From Archangium sp. (lineage in GTDB: Bacteria > Myxococcota > Myxococcia > Myxococcales > Myxococcaceae), in contig JAUYRZ010000096.1 in NCBI GenBank assembly GCA_030695565.1, positions 1-64,000 on the forward strand: a stretch of DNA of 64,000 nt. Direction: 5' to 3'. The notes below the pieces were generated by a model. It worked only from the letters and a program-made list of their open reading frames with translations. It had not been told where the DNA came from and did not search any database. Below are positions 44,792 through 53,017 of the stretch, in pieces (the first letter of the stretch is position 1; every line of letters begins with the position of its first letter). The position numbers and the translations under genes are program-made.

Positions 44792-45049
44792 TCAGCCCTT
44801 CACGAGGCGATCGACCACGGCCACGTACGCCGTCATCGCGGCATCCTTCGAGGTGCCCTTGCGCTTGGTCCACGCGTCGAACTTCGCGCGGCCCTTGAAG
44901 TCGAGCATGCCGGGGCGCGAACCTGAAACGTCGCCCACCGTGGCCTGCTTGAACAGCGCGTAGAGCTCGAGCAGCTCGTCGTTGCCGGGCGATTCTTTCA
45001 GCGTCTTCACCCGCTTCTGCGCGTCTTCGAACGATTCGGTCAGGGTCAT
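44792..45049 (-). CDS. Acyl-CoA-binding protein
   Basis: An 85-residue protein, the usual length for the ACBP family (the start is the ATG at 45049). The four-helix pattern and ligand motifs are recognisable: LYALFKQATVGDVSGSRPG, the lysine-rich FKGRAKFDAWTKRKG and SKDAAMTAYVAVVDRL. ACBPs hold medium- and long-chain acyl-CoA esters in the cytoplasm. They are common in eukaryotes and found in only some bacteria. It lies between the two twin-CxxxC genes but on the other strand. Confidence 0.92.
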   Translation of the reverse strand: MTLTESFEDAQKRVKTLKESPGNDELLELYALFKQATVGDVSGSRPGMLDFKGRAKFDAWTKRKGTSKDAAMTAYVAVVDRLVKG

Positions 45050-45075
45050 GAGGTGCACAGATAGCACCTCGGCGT

Positions 45076-45309
45076 ATGATGCCGGCCATGCGGTTCGTTC
45101 TCTTCTTCATGCTCACGGCAACGTTCGCGTTCGCGCAGCAATCGCCGTGTCACAGCAAGTGCAACCTCTCGTCGTCGGAGTGCATGAAGTCATGCATGGG
45201 CGACCCGAAGGACGCGCAGAAGAAGGAAAAGGGCGAGCACCTGCAGGAGTGCCTCAAGCACTGCGAGGCGCAGAACGCTCAATGCAAGCAGCGCTGCCCT
45301 TCGAAGTAG
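45076..45309 (+). CDS. Small secreted twin-CxxxC protein (77 residues)
   Basis: The start may be the ATG at 45076, 45079 or 45088; all give a signal peptide (MRFVLFFMLTATFAFAQQ). The mature part has CHSKC, then CMKSC, 18 residues, CLKHC and CKQRC: four CxxxC pairs, with an Asp/Lys-rich loop (MGDPKDAQKKEKGEHLQE). The middle pairs align with the gene at 44609. Disulfide-pinned helices are likely. It lies just upstream of, and convergent with, the sigma-54 activator gene, with 0 bp between stops. Confidence 0.8.
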   Translation: MMPAMRFVLFFMLTATFAFAQQSPCHSKCNLSSSECMKSCMGDPKDAQKKEKGEHLQECLKHCEAQNAQCKQRCPSK

Positions 45310-46755
45310 TCACTTCGGCTTCATCGACTTCGCGTCGAGCGAGTACTTCTTCACCAGCCGCTCGATCGACTTGCGATGCAGCCCCGACTCACGCGCCGCG
45401 CGGCTGATGTTGCCGTCACAGCGCTTGAGCACCTGGCCGATGTACTCGCGCTCAAAGTTCTCCAGCAGCTGCTCCTTGGCGTCCTTGAAGCTCAGGTGCT
45501 CGTTGAACGGGAGCGGCTGCTCCTGGTGCTGACCCTGCACGCGCGCGGGCAGGTGCTGCAGGTCGATCATCTCGCCGTCGCTGAAGGTGAGCACGTGGCT
45601 GATCACGTTCATCAGCTCGCGGATGTTGCCGGGCCAGGAGTACTGCATCAGCACGCTCATCGCGGGGGCCGAGACGATCTTCTTCCCGTGGCGCGCGACG
45701 ATCTCAGGGTCGCCGAGCTCCTTCTTGATGATGTGCGGAATGTCTTCGCGGCGCTGACGCAGCGGCGGCAGCTGGATGTTGATGACGGAGAGCCGGAAGT
45801 AGAGATCTTCGCGGAAGTTGCCGGTCTGGATCTCTTTGACGAGATCCCGATTGGTGGCGGCGATGACGCGAACGTCGATCTCCTGCACCTCGTTGCCGCC
45901 GACGCGCCGCACCTCGCGGTTCTCCAGCACGCGCAACAGCTTGGGCTGCAGGTCGGTGCGCAGCTCTCCCAGCTCATCGAGGAAGATGGTGCCGCCGTTG
46001 GCGCGCTCGAAGGCGCCGGGGCGTGAGGCGATCGCGCCGGTGAAGGCGCCCTTCTCGTGACCGAACAACTCACTCTCGATGAGGTTCGGAGGAATCGCGC
46101 CGCAGTCGAGCACCACCATCGGCCCGCGTTTGCGCCCGGAGAGCTCGTGAATGGCGCGCGCGACCAGCTCTTTGCCGGTGCCCGTCTCGCCCTGGATGAT
46201 CACCGACACGTCCATCGGCGCGATCTTCTTGATGAGCCCGAAGATCTGCCGCATCTTCACCGACTGGCCGATCATCCCGCACAGCTCGCCATCTCGATCG
46301 GGCTCGACCGTCACCTCTTCATCGATGGGCGCGAACGACAGCGTGGTCTGCCCGGCTCTGACCTGGCTGCCCTGAGACAAATAGGCGCGCTCGATGCGGC
46401 GGCCGTCGAGCCAGGTGCCGTTGGTCGAGTTCAGGTCGATCACCAGGTAACCGCGCTCGGTGTACTGAATCTCGAAGTGGTGCCGGCTGGCGGTGCGGTC
46501 TTCCACCAGCACGAGGTCGTTGGTGGAATGGGCGCCGACGCGCAGCCGCTCCTTGTCGCTGACCACTTCTTTACCGGTATCGGGCCCGCCGGTGACCGCC
46601 AGGCGGCACTTGCGCACCTTGAGGGTGGTGCGGTTCTCGACCACCAGCGTGTGCGTGGTGGTGATGTGGCCTTCTTCGAACGGATCCAGATACGCGGCAT
46701 CACCGGGGCTGGTGAGGATCTCGTCCTGGCCTGACGTCTTCGGCTCATTCGACAT
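45310..46755 (-). CDS. FHA-domain sigma-54-dependent transcriptional activator
   Basis: A 481-residue enhancer-binding protein. Residues about 65-135 are an FHA domain ([32 protein letters not shown]), which reads phosphothreonine. The AAA+ domain (about 165-395) has Walker A GETGTGKE, the sigma-54 contact loop GAFTGA and Walker [11 protein letters not shown]. The C-terminus is a Fis-type helix-turn-helix ([20 protein letters not shown]). This architecture is frequent in myxobacteria, where Ser/Thr kinases feed the FHA domain. Target genes are not evident here. Confidence 0.95.
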   Translation of the reverse strand: MSNEPKTSGQDEILTSPGDAAYLDPFEEGHITTTHTLVVENRTTLKVRKCRLAVTGGPDTGKEVVSDKERLRVGAHSTNDLVLVEDRTASRHHFEIQYTERGYLVIDLNSTNGTWLDGRRIERAYLSQGSQVRAGQTTLSFAPIDEEVTVEPDRDGELCGMIGQSVKMRQIFGLIKKIAPMDVSVIIQGETGTGKELVARAIHELSGRKRGPMVVLDCGAIPPNLIESELFGHEKGAFTGAIASRPGAFERANGGTIFLDELGELRTDLQPKLLRVLENREVRRVGGNEVQEIDVRVIAATNRDLVKEIQTGNFREDLYFRLSVINIQLPPLRQRREDIPHIIKKELGDPEIVARHGKKIVSAPAMSVLMQYSWPGNIRELMNVISHVLTFSDGEMIDLQHLPARVQGQHQEQPLPFNEHLSFKDAKEQLLENFEREYIGQVLKRCDGNISRAARESGLHRKSIERLVKKYSLDAKSMKPK

Positions 46756-46797
46756 TGGGGCGGCAAGCTAACACCGCGCACGCTACATACGCGCGCC

Positions 46798-47697
46798 TTG
46801 GTGAAGTCTCCGCAGCCCCTCGCTCCCGGCCCCGCCCACGCGCTGATGCACCTCACCGTGTTCGTGTGGGGGTTCACGGCGATCCTCGGGCGGCTCATCT
46901 CGCTGAGCGCGGTGCCCCTGGTCTGGTACCGGCTGCTGGTGGTGCTGGCGGTGATGCCGGTGGTCATCTGGTGGCGCGGGCTGCCGATGAAGGTGCCGTT
47001 GCCGCAGCTGCGTTCCTTCGGCGTCGCCGGCACGTTGGTGGCGCTGCACTGGCTGCTCTTCTACGGGTGCATCAAGTACGCGGGCGTCGCGGTGGCGGTG
47101 TTGTGTTTGTCGACCATCACGTTCTTCACCGCGCTGCTCGAGCCGCTGGTCTTCAAGCGCAAGGCGGTGATGTCGGAGCTGCTCATCGGCTTCGGCGTGA
47201 TGCTGGGCGTGGGGTTTCTGGTGAAGGTCGAGACCAGCACCGACTTCACCGGGCTCGCGATGGGTATGGGCAGCGCGTTGTTCTCGTCGGCCTTCGGCAC
47301 GCTCAACGGGAAGCTGGCCCGCGAGTCGCACGGTGAGGTGATGACGTTCTACGAGCTGTCGGCGGCGGCGCTGGTGACCAGCGTGTTCTTTCTGCTGCAG
47401 CCGGGCTCGTTCGTCTCGCCGATGGCGTTGTCGATGGTGGATGCCGGGTTGTTGTTGCTGCTGGGAGTGGGCTGCACGGTGCTGCCGTGGATGTGGAGCC
47501 TGCGGGTGCTGCAGACGCTGGCGCCGTACGCGCTGGCGCTCGCCGTGTCGCTCGAGCCCGTCTACGCGATGGGGCTCGCCTGGTTCATCTTCCCCGGGGC
47601 CGAACAACTCACCTGGCGGTTCTACGTCGGCGTGCTGGTGCTGCTCTCGCTCGTGGTGCTCAACACGGTGCGCAGGGTCAGGGTGAGGGGTCGATGA
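46798..47697 (+). CDS. EamA-family (DMT) transporter
   Basis: A 299-residue integral membrane protein of about ten helices in two EamA halves (HLTVFVWGFTAILGRLISLS; GVGCTVLPWMWSLRVLQTLA). The family exports or imports small metabolites by exchange; the substrate is not known. The first codon is TTG at 46798, but the next codon is GTG (46801) and is an equally likely start. The C-terminal VRRVRVRGR is coded by a REP-like repeat that runs into the end of the gene. It is divergent from the sigma-54 activator gene. Confidence 0.85.
   Translation: MVKSPQPLAPGPAHALMHLTVFVWGFTAILGRLISLSAVPLVWYRLLVVLAVMPVVIWWRGLPMKVPLPQLRSFGVAGTLVALHWLLFYGCIKYAGVAVAVLCLSTITFFTALLEPLVFKRKAVMSELLIGFGVMLGVGFLVKVETSTDFTGLAMGMGSALFSSAFGTLNGKLARESHGEVMTFYELSAAALVTSVFFLLQPGSFVSPMALSMVDAGLLLLLGVGCTVLPWMWSLRVLQTLAPYALALAVSLEPVYAMGLAWFIFPGAEQLTWRFYVGVLVLLSLVVLNTVRRVRVRGR
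47674..47692. repeat. REP-like repeat half (copy 8), used as coding sequence
   Basis: Sequence agggtcagggtgaggggtcg, one arm of the family, forms the last codons of the EamA gene (VRVRGR). It appears to have been captured at the 3' end. Confidence 0.6.
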
Positions 47698-47905
47698 TTC
47701 GCCACCACGCGCTTCTCGAGCCCCTGATTGAACGTGTCGTACATGTGTTTGCAGAGCGACCGCTGTGGCTGCTCACCGCAGCCCCTCTCCCCGTGGCGAA
47801 ACAACGCCGCTCCACCTGGGCACGAATCGGCTCGGAGGCCGAACCGCCCGATTCAGCGCATCGACTCCTGAGGCCCACCAGCCCCAGGGCGCTCGCGCTG
47901 AGCAC

Positions 47906-50461
47906 TCACGGACTCGAGTCGCACGCGTTGCCGATGCCGTCACCATCAGCATCCGCCTGGCTCTGGTTCCACGACGTCGGGCAGTTGTCGGAGCCATCGC
48001 AGACGCTGTCCCAGTCGGTGTCGGTGCCCGGCCCGCTGCACCAATCACACAACCAGCAGTCGCCCAGGCCGTCGCCATCCGCATCGGCCTGATCGCTGTT
48101 CCAGCAGCCCCTGCAGTTGTCTCGATCGTCGCACACCCCGTCACCATCGCCGTCGCCCAGCGTGCACGTGGGGGGACACGCACCGCGATCTCCCCCGCAT
48201 CCATCAGGCCCGCAGGTGTTGGTGTTGGGCTGGCAGCAGGTGAGGTTGGTGGTGCAGGTGCCCGTGCCGCAACCGCAGACGCCGCCGCAGCCATCGCTCC
48301 CGCAGGTGTTGGGCAAGCAGCTCGGCACGCAGGCGACCGCGCAATCGAGCGTGGGTGAAGCCTGCAGGTAGCGGAACCAGGTGCTGTTGGCCGACCTCGT
48401 GCTCGACGTCGCGCGCAGCCGCACGGTGGTGCCCGAAGGGACTCCGGGCGAGACGTTGCTGGCCGTGAAACGCGCGCCGCCGCCGCTCAACGCAGTGCGG
48501 GTGGTCAGGTTGATGGTGCGCACCGGCGAACCGCTCACCTCCAGCCGCAACGCCGACACTGAGTCATCCAACACCGAGTACTGCACCCGCGTGCTCGTGG
48601 GCGACGACGAGACGGTGCCGAAGCCAGGGTCCCACCCGGTACCGCGCGTCCCACCACAGCCATCAGCGCCGCACAGCGCACCGTTCGGCTGGCAGCACGT
48701 TCCATTCGCCAGACACACCGAGCCGCTGGCGCAGGAGCGCGTGCCTCCGCACCCGTCAGCCCCACACGCCTGGGTGTTGGGCTGACAACACGTCGCGTTG
48801 GAGAGACAGACGGCGCCGCTCGCACACGCGCAGCTGCCTCCACACCCGTTGCTGCCGCAGCTTCCCTGCGCGCAGCTGGGCGTGCAGGTGGTGGGGCACT
48901 CACCGTGCGAACCACCACACCCATCCGGTCCACACGGGTTCGAGTTGGGGGTGCACGGGCCTGGGCTCCCCGTGGTGGTGATGTCGATGGTGTTGGTGCC
49001 CGTGAGCGTGGTGAGCAGCGTCACCCAGAGCACATCACCTGCATCATCGAGCGAGGTCGACGCCGCGACCGGCGCACCATTGAGCGTCACGGTCGCACCC
49101 GTATCGGTGAAGCCGCGCACCACGATGGTGGGCCGCTTGTATTGGCCCGCGCCGGTGTCGAAGCGCAGCCGCAGCGTGTTGCCCGAGGCGTGGGCTTCCC
49201 AGGTGCGGTACACGTGGTTGTAGCCAGCGGGTGAGTACGCGTGCGGCGTGGCGTTGCCGCTGCCTTCATTGCCCAAGCTGACCAGTGAGCCGATGATCGC
49301 CTGCACCTGCAGCATGCCGTCGTGGATCGACTCGGTCTCGCGCAACAGATCCGCGGCGCCGTGTTCCGTGTACTTCCCCATGCTCATCGCCAACGAGTAG
49401 TTCTGGTACCCGCGCGTCGCGCCGCCACCGCCGTAGAGCGAGCCGAACTGCGTGCCCCAGGTCATGCGTTTGCTGCCGTACGCGTCGAAGAAGTTCATCT
49501 GGTACGAAAATTCCTGGCCGTTCAAGTCGGGGTACACCGGCATGCGGGTGCCCTGCGCGTTCTGGCCGCCGGCAAACCCTTCTCCGGCTCGTTTCTGCGT
49601 GTACGTCTCGGTCTGTACGAACGCCGCTTCGGCATCACCTCTGCCGGAGAGCGGGGTCACCCACTGCCAGATGAAAGGAATGGTGTTGGCGCTGCCGTAG
49701 GTCCAGTTGCGCAGGTCATTGGTCACGAAGAACTTCGAGTCGCCGAAGCTCTGGCCATCGGGCGCGCCGTTGCCGCCTGCCCAGTCGGTGGTGCCCTTCC
49801 ACCCCGCGGGAACGACCAGCGAGTACGGCGCCAGGGTGTTGTTCATGAAGCTCACTGGATCGCTGTCGATGCCGGCCGACGCGTCGATGGTGTGCGCGAA
49901 CACCACGTAGTCGAGCCCATCGGCGATGAACCAGTCGGTGGTCACCCGCACCCACTTGCGGTCATCGGGCGTGGCCTTCTGCAGCGTGGTGTACTGCTTG
50001 TAGGTGACGCGGAAGATCAGGTGATGCGCACCGAGCAGCACCGGCGTCTGCTGAAAGTCGAAGCCGTCCCGTTTGTTGGTGGTCGCGCTGAGCCCCGCGC
50101 CGAACACCGGGTGGGTGCCGCCGTACTGGCTGTAGTGCATGTGCATCACGTTGGTGCCCCAGCCCTGGGCGTTCCCCGCGTTGATCGCCGAAGGATCTTC
50201 CTCCGCGATGATGCGCGCCGAGGAGACGTCGGGCTGCCAGGTGAGCCGCGTCACGTAGCCCTTGATGCCGGGCACCACCGCGTTCGGAAAGTCCTTCGCG
50301 AAGTAGAATTCGCGATCGAGACCCTTCGAGTCCTTCCAGGTGATCTTGTCGACCGTGAGGAACCCGTTCACGCCGGGTGCGTCAGGTTGATACGTGACGC
50401 CGAACGCCGGCGCAGCGCACAGCAGAGCAACCACCGTCCCACGGCCAAGCCAGAGTTTCAT
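47906..50461 (-). CDS. Secreted Cys-rich protein with thrombospondin type-3 repeats
   Basis: An 851-residue protein starting at the ATG at 50461 with signal peptide MKLWLGRGTVVALLCAAPAFG. The N-terminal 520 residues form a large beta-rich domain of no known family (GFLTVDKITWKDSKGLDREF, WVRVTTDWFIADGLDYVVFA). The next part has at least five CG(P/A/S)DGCGG knots mixed with a second beta-domain. The end carries two thrombospondin type-3 calcium-binding repeats (DGDGDGVCDDRDNC, ADADGDGIGNACD). It is likely a surface or matrix protein. Confidence 0.85.
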   Translation of the reverse strand: MKLWLGRGTVVALLCAAPAFGVTYQPDAPGVNGFLTVDKITWKDSKGLDREFYFAKDFPNAVVPGIKGYVTRLTWQPDVSSARIIAEEDPSAINAGNAQGWGTNVMHMHYSQYGGTHPVFGAGLSATTNKRDGFDFQQTPVLLGAHHLIFRVTYKQYTTLQKATPDDRKWVRVTTDWFIADGLDYVVFAHTIDASAGIDSDPVSFMNNTLAPYSLVVPAGWKGTTDWAGGNGAPDGQSFGDSKFFVTNDLRNWTYGSANTIPFIWQWVTPLSGRGDAEAAFVQTETYTQKRAGEGFAGGQNAQGTRMPVYPDLNGQEFSYQMNFFDAYGSKRMTWGTQFGSLYGGGGATRGYQNYSLAMSMGKYTEHGAADLLRETESIHDGMLQVQAIIGSLVSLGNEGSGNATPHAYSPAGYNHVYRTWEAHASGNTLRLRFDTGAGQYKRPTIVVRGFTDTGATVTLNGAPVAASTSLDDAGDVLWVTLLTTLTGTNTIDITTTGSPGPCTPNSNPCGPDGCGGSHGECPTTCTPSCAQGSCGSNGCGGSCACASGAVCLSNATCCQPNTQACGADGCGGTRSCASGSVCLANGTCCQPNGALCGADGCGGTRGTGWDPGFGTVSSSPTSTRVQYSVLDDSVSALRLEVSGSPVRTINLTTRTALSGGGARFTASNVSPGVPSGTTVRLRATSSTRSANSTWFRYLQASPTLDCAVACVPSCLPNTCGSDGCGGVCGCGTGTCTTNLTCCQPNTNTCGPDGCGGDRGACPPTCTLGDGDGDGVCDDRDNCRGCWNSDQADADGDGLGDCWLCDWCSGPGTDTDWDSVCDGSDNCPTSWNQSQADADGDGIGNACDSSP

Positions 50462-50586
50462 GCGTTGAGCCCCCGCGCGGTTTGCGTTGCACGCTCGGGG
50501 CCGAGCCGTTCGGAGAGGCAAACGAAGCCAGCTGCCGCGTTTTCGCGAATGAACTGCGTCGCGGGCGACCGAAGCTGCACGTGCGG

Positions 50587-51468
50587 CTATTTGAGAGACA
50601 GCACGTGCTGAACGATCGCACCCGCGATGTCCTTCTTGGTGGCCTGCTCGAGACCTTCGAAACCCGGGCTGGAGTTGAGCTCCATCACCTTGGGGCCGGT
50701 TCGGCCCTCGAGCATGTCCACTCCGCACACCGACAAGCCGATGGTCTTCGCCGCGCGCACGGCGGTCTCCTGGTAGTCCCTGTCGAGGCGAATCGGTTTG
50801 CCCTCGCCACCGCGGTGCAGGTTGCTGCGGAACTCTTCGCCTTGCGCCTGCCTGCGCATCGCGCCGACCACTTCGTCGCCCACCACCAGGGCGCGCACGT
50901 CTTTGCCCGCCGACTCCATGATGAATTCTTGCAGGCACACGTCCTGGCCCAGGCCCCAGAAGGTCTGCACGATGGTCTCGGCCTCGGCGCGGGTGTTGGC
51001 GATCATCACGCCCACGCCCTGCGTTCCGCGCAGCAGCTTGATGATGCAGGGCAGCCCACCCACCGCGTCCACCAGCTGGCGCACTTTTGCGCCGACCGTG
51101 GCCATCACGGTGCGGGGCACGTCGACGCCGGCTTGCGCGAGCAGCTGCAGACAGCGCAACTTGTCGCGGCTGCGGGCGATGGCCCCCGCGGGGTTGGCGA
51201 CCGGGACCCCCATGGTCTCCAGGTGACTGACGACCGCCATGCCGTAGGTGGTGATGCTCGCCCCAATGCGGGGGATGGCCGCGGTCAGGTTTTCGATCGG
51301 CTCACCGCGGTAGAGCAACGAGTTGCCGCCCGGTGCGACCACCAGGGTGCAGCGCAGGGTGTCCATCACCAGGGCCTGCGCGCCCTGGGCCTTCGCTGCT
51401 TCGATGAGCCTCGAGGTGGAGTACAGCGACTTCTTTCGCGACAGGATGCAGAGCCGCTTACGAGGCAT
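50587..51468 (-). CDS. rimK: RimK-type ATP-grasp alpha-glutamate ligase
   Basis: A 293-residue ATP-grasp enzyme close in size to E. coli RimK (300), which adds glutamates to the C-terminus of ribosomal protein S6. Visible signatures: a RimK N-terminal part (PRIGASITTYGMAVVSHLET, NPAGAIARSRDKLRCLQLLA), the nucleotide-lysine region (LPCIIKLLRGTQGVGV), and the metal-binding end KVMELNSSPGFEGLE. In several bacteria such enzymes act on other substrates (tetrahydrosarcinapterin, LysW), so the S6 target is inferred. Confidence 0.88.
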   Translation of the reverse strand: MPRKRLCILSRKKSLYSTSRLIEAAKAQGAQALVMDTLRCTLVVAPGGNSLLYRGEPIENLTAAIPRIGASITTYGMAVVSHLETMGVPVANPAGAIARSRDKLRCLQLLAQAGVDVPRTVMATVGAKVRQLVDAVGGLPCIIKLLRGTQGVGVMIANTRAEAETIVQTFWGLGQDVCLQEFIMESAGKDVRALVVGDEVVGAMRRQAQGEEFRSNLHRGGEGKPIRLDRDYQETAVRAAKTIGLSVCGVDMLEGRTGPKVMELNSSPGFEGLEQATKKDIAGAIVQHVLSLK

Positions 51469-51517
51469 GGGCGGGCGACCGTAACAGTTCAGAGCCAGAG
51501 CAACAGACCCCCGCGCC

Positions 51518-51534
51518 GGGTCGGGGTGAGGGCC
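51518..51534. repeat. Partial REP-like repeat (copy 9)
   Basis: One arm only (gggtcggggtgagggcc), between rimK and the fragment at 51557. Confidence 0.6.
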
Positions 51535-51556
51535 CTTTCAGTTACACTCGCTGCGC

Positions 51557-51712
51557 TTGCGCACATACCTCGTCGGGCCCCTCGCTGGACGAACTGCGCT
51601 CGTCATCGCCTTCCTGCTCGCCCTGCCCTTCTGCTGGGTCGGGCTGTTCGCCGACGACTACTTCCACCAGCTGGCCATCGAGGGCGACCCGCTGATGCCG
51701 GTGACGCCGTGG
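51557..51712 (+). pseudogene. N-terminal fragment of a polytopic membrane protein
   Basis: It encodes MRTYLVGPLAGRTALVIAF then LLALPFCWVGLFADDYFHQLAI, a start typical of large multi-helix membrane glycosyltransferase-like proteins with the early acidic DDY motif. After VTPWDA the frame becomes Arg/Pro-rich and is not protein-like. The rest of the gene has been lost, and the coupled ORF for the kinase-like gene begins right there. Confidence 0.55.
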
Positions 51713-51713
51713 G

Positions 51714-51869
51714 ATGCCCCAGCGCATTCAGGTGCGCTTCGACGAGAACCCCGAGCTCGGCGGGTACACCCTGGCGCGGTGGCAAGATGGTGTATTGGGG
51801 CCGCTGTTGCTTCCGGCCGTGGGTGAGACGCTCGAGCTGCCCCGGCTGCATGGGGTGTTGGCCTTATGA
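51714..51869 (+). CDS. Small ORF coupled to the pseudokinase gene
   Basis: Fifty-one residues (MPQRIQVRFDENPELGGYTL ...) starting at the junction with the membrane-protein fragment and ending in TTATGA, which overlaps the ATG of the pseudokinase gene. It may be the remaining end of a longer lost gene, or a genuine coupled small protein. No family is recognised. Confidence 0.45.
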   Translation: MPQRIQVRFDENPELGGYTLARWQDGVLGPLLLPAVGETLELPRLHGVLAL

Positions 51870-53017
51870 CTCCATTCGAACCCATCCCCGAGCGCACTCA
51901 CGTCGGCGGCGGCGATCGGCTGCTCGGCGCGACCATCGGAGCGTATCGCGTGCTCGAGCACGTGACCGAGGGGCGGCTCGGCACCGTCTACCGCGCGCAG
52001 GAGATCGCGAGTGGTACCCCGGTGACGCTGGAGGTGCTGCGCACCGGCCGGGTGGGCAACGATGAAGAGGCGCGGGCGGCGAACGCGATCGGGTGTGCGG
52101 GCATCGCCGAGGTGCAGGCGTTCGGTCAGCTCCCCGACGAGCGCCGCTACCGGGTGATGGAGCGGCTGGACGGTGAGTCGCTCGAGCAGGTGCTGCTGCG
52201 TGGCCCGCTCGAGGCCCGCGAGGTGGTGCGGGTGCTGAATGAAGTGGCCAGCGTGCTTCAGGCGTCTCATGCGTGGGCGATCACCCATGGCCTGTTGGGT
52301 CCGTCGAGCGTGTGGCGGGTGAATGGTGGGGTGAAGCTCATCGACTTCGGGTTGGTGAAGGCGGCCGCGCGCGAGGTGGATCTGCAGGCGCTGGGGGCGT
52401 TGGGGTTTGCGCTGTTGGCAGGGAAGGAGCTCGAAGGTGCTCCGCCTGTGCTGGGCCCGGAGCCGCTCCACCGTCTTCTCCGCGCGTTGTTCGAGAAGCG
52501 CGTGGTCGACGCGACGGTGGCGAAGCGTGAGCTCGAGCAGATGCTCATCGCGGCGCCGGCCAGACCCGCGCGGCGAACAGTGCTGCCGTCGGTGCTCGTC
52601 GGCTTCGTCATCGCGGTGGGCGTGTTCGCCATGTTCTTCATGTCGAAAGAACAGGTGGCTCTGCCGGTGGTGGAGGTGGCTGAGCCAGCAGCTGACCCGT
52701 TGATCGAGGAAGAGTTGATCGAGCCCGAGGAAGCGCCCGTCGTTCAAGATGTCGTCGCCCCCAGGCCCCTGCCCCGGGTGGTGAAGCAGGCGCGGCCCGT
52801 ACCGGGTGCGCAGGCGCTGCAGGAGCTGACGTCGAAGTTGGAAGCACAGCTTCGGAAGAAGGCGCGGCCCGGTGACGATCTCGATCAAGCGCTCTTCGTG
52901 CTCAACAAGCAGCGACTGCGGCTGACGGGGAATCCGAGTGAAGCCGAGCGGAAAGAGGTCGCCAGGCAGCTGGCAGGTTGGCGGCGAAGCTACCTCCAGC
53001 TTCAACGGCAGCGCTGA
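51866..53017 (+). CDS. Membrane-anchored Ser/Thr pseudokinase
   Basis: A 383-residue protein. Residues about 25-230 follow the bacterial Ser/Thr kinase fold (TEGRLGTVYRAQ glycine loop), but essential residues are changed. The ATP-anchoring Lys of the third strand (VAIK) is Glu56 in VTLEVL, and the HRDLKPEN loop is HGLLGPSSV (141-149), lacking the catalytic Asp, the Lys and the Asn. The DFG metal motif remains (160-162). A transmembrane helix (239-258) leads to a periplasmic Pro/Glu-rich then helical tail. Phosphate transfer is unlikely; a binding or scaffold role fits better. Confidence 0.85.
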   Translation: MTPFEPIPERTHVGGGDRLLGATIGAYRVLEHVTEGRLGTVYRAQEIASGTPVTLEVLRTGRVGNDEEARAANAIGCAGIAEVQAFGQLPDERRYRVMERLDGESLEQVLLRGPLEAREVVRVLNEVASVLQASHAWAITHGLLGPSSVWRVNGGVKLIDFGLVKAAAREVDLQALGALGFALLAGKELEGAPPVLGPEPLHRLLRALFEKRVVDATVAKRELEQMLIAAPARPARRTVLPSVLVGFVIAVGVFAMFFMSKEQVALPVVEVAEPAADPLIEEELIEPEEAPVVQDVVAPRPLPRVVKQARPVPGAQALQELTSKLEAQLRKKARPGDDLDQALFVLNKQRLRLTGNPSEAERKEVARQLAGWRRSYLQLQRQR

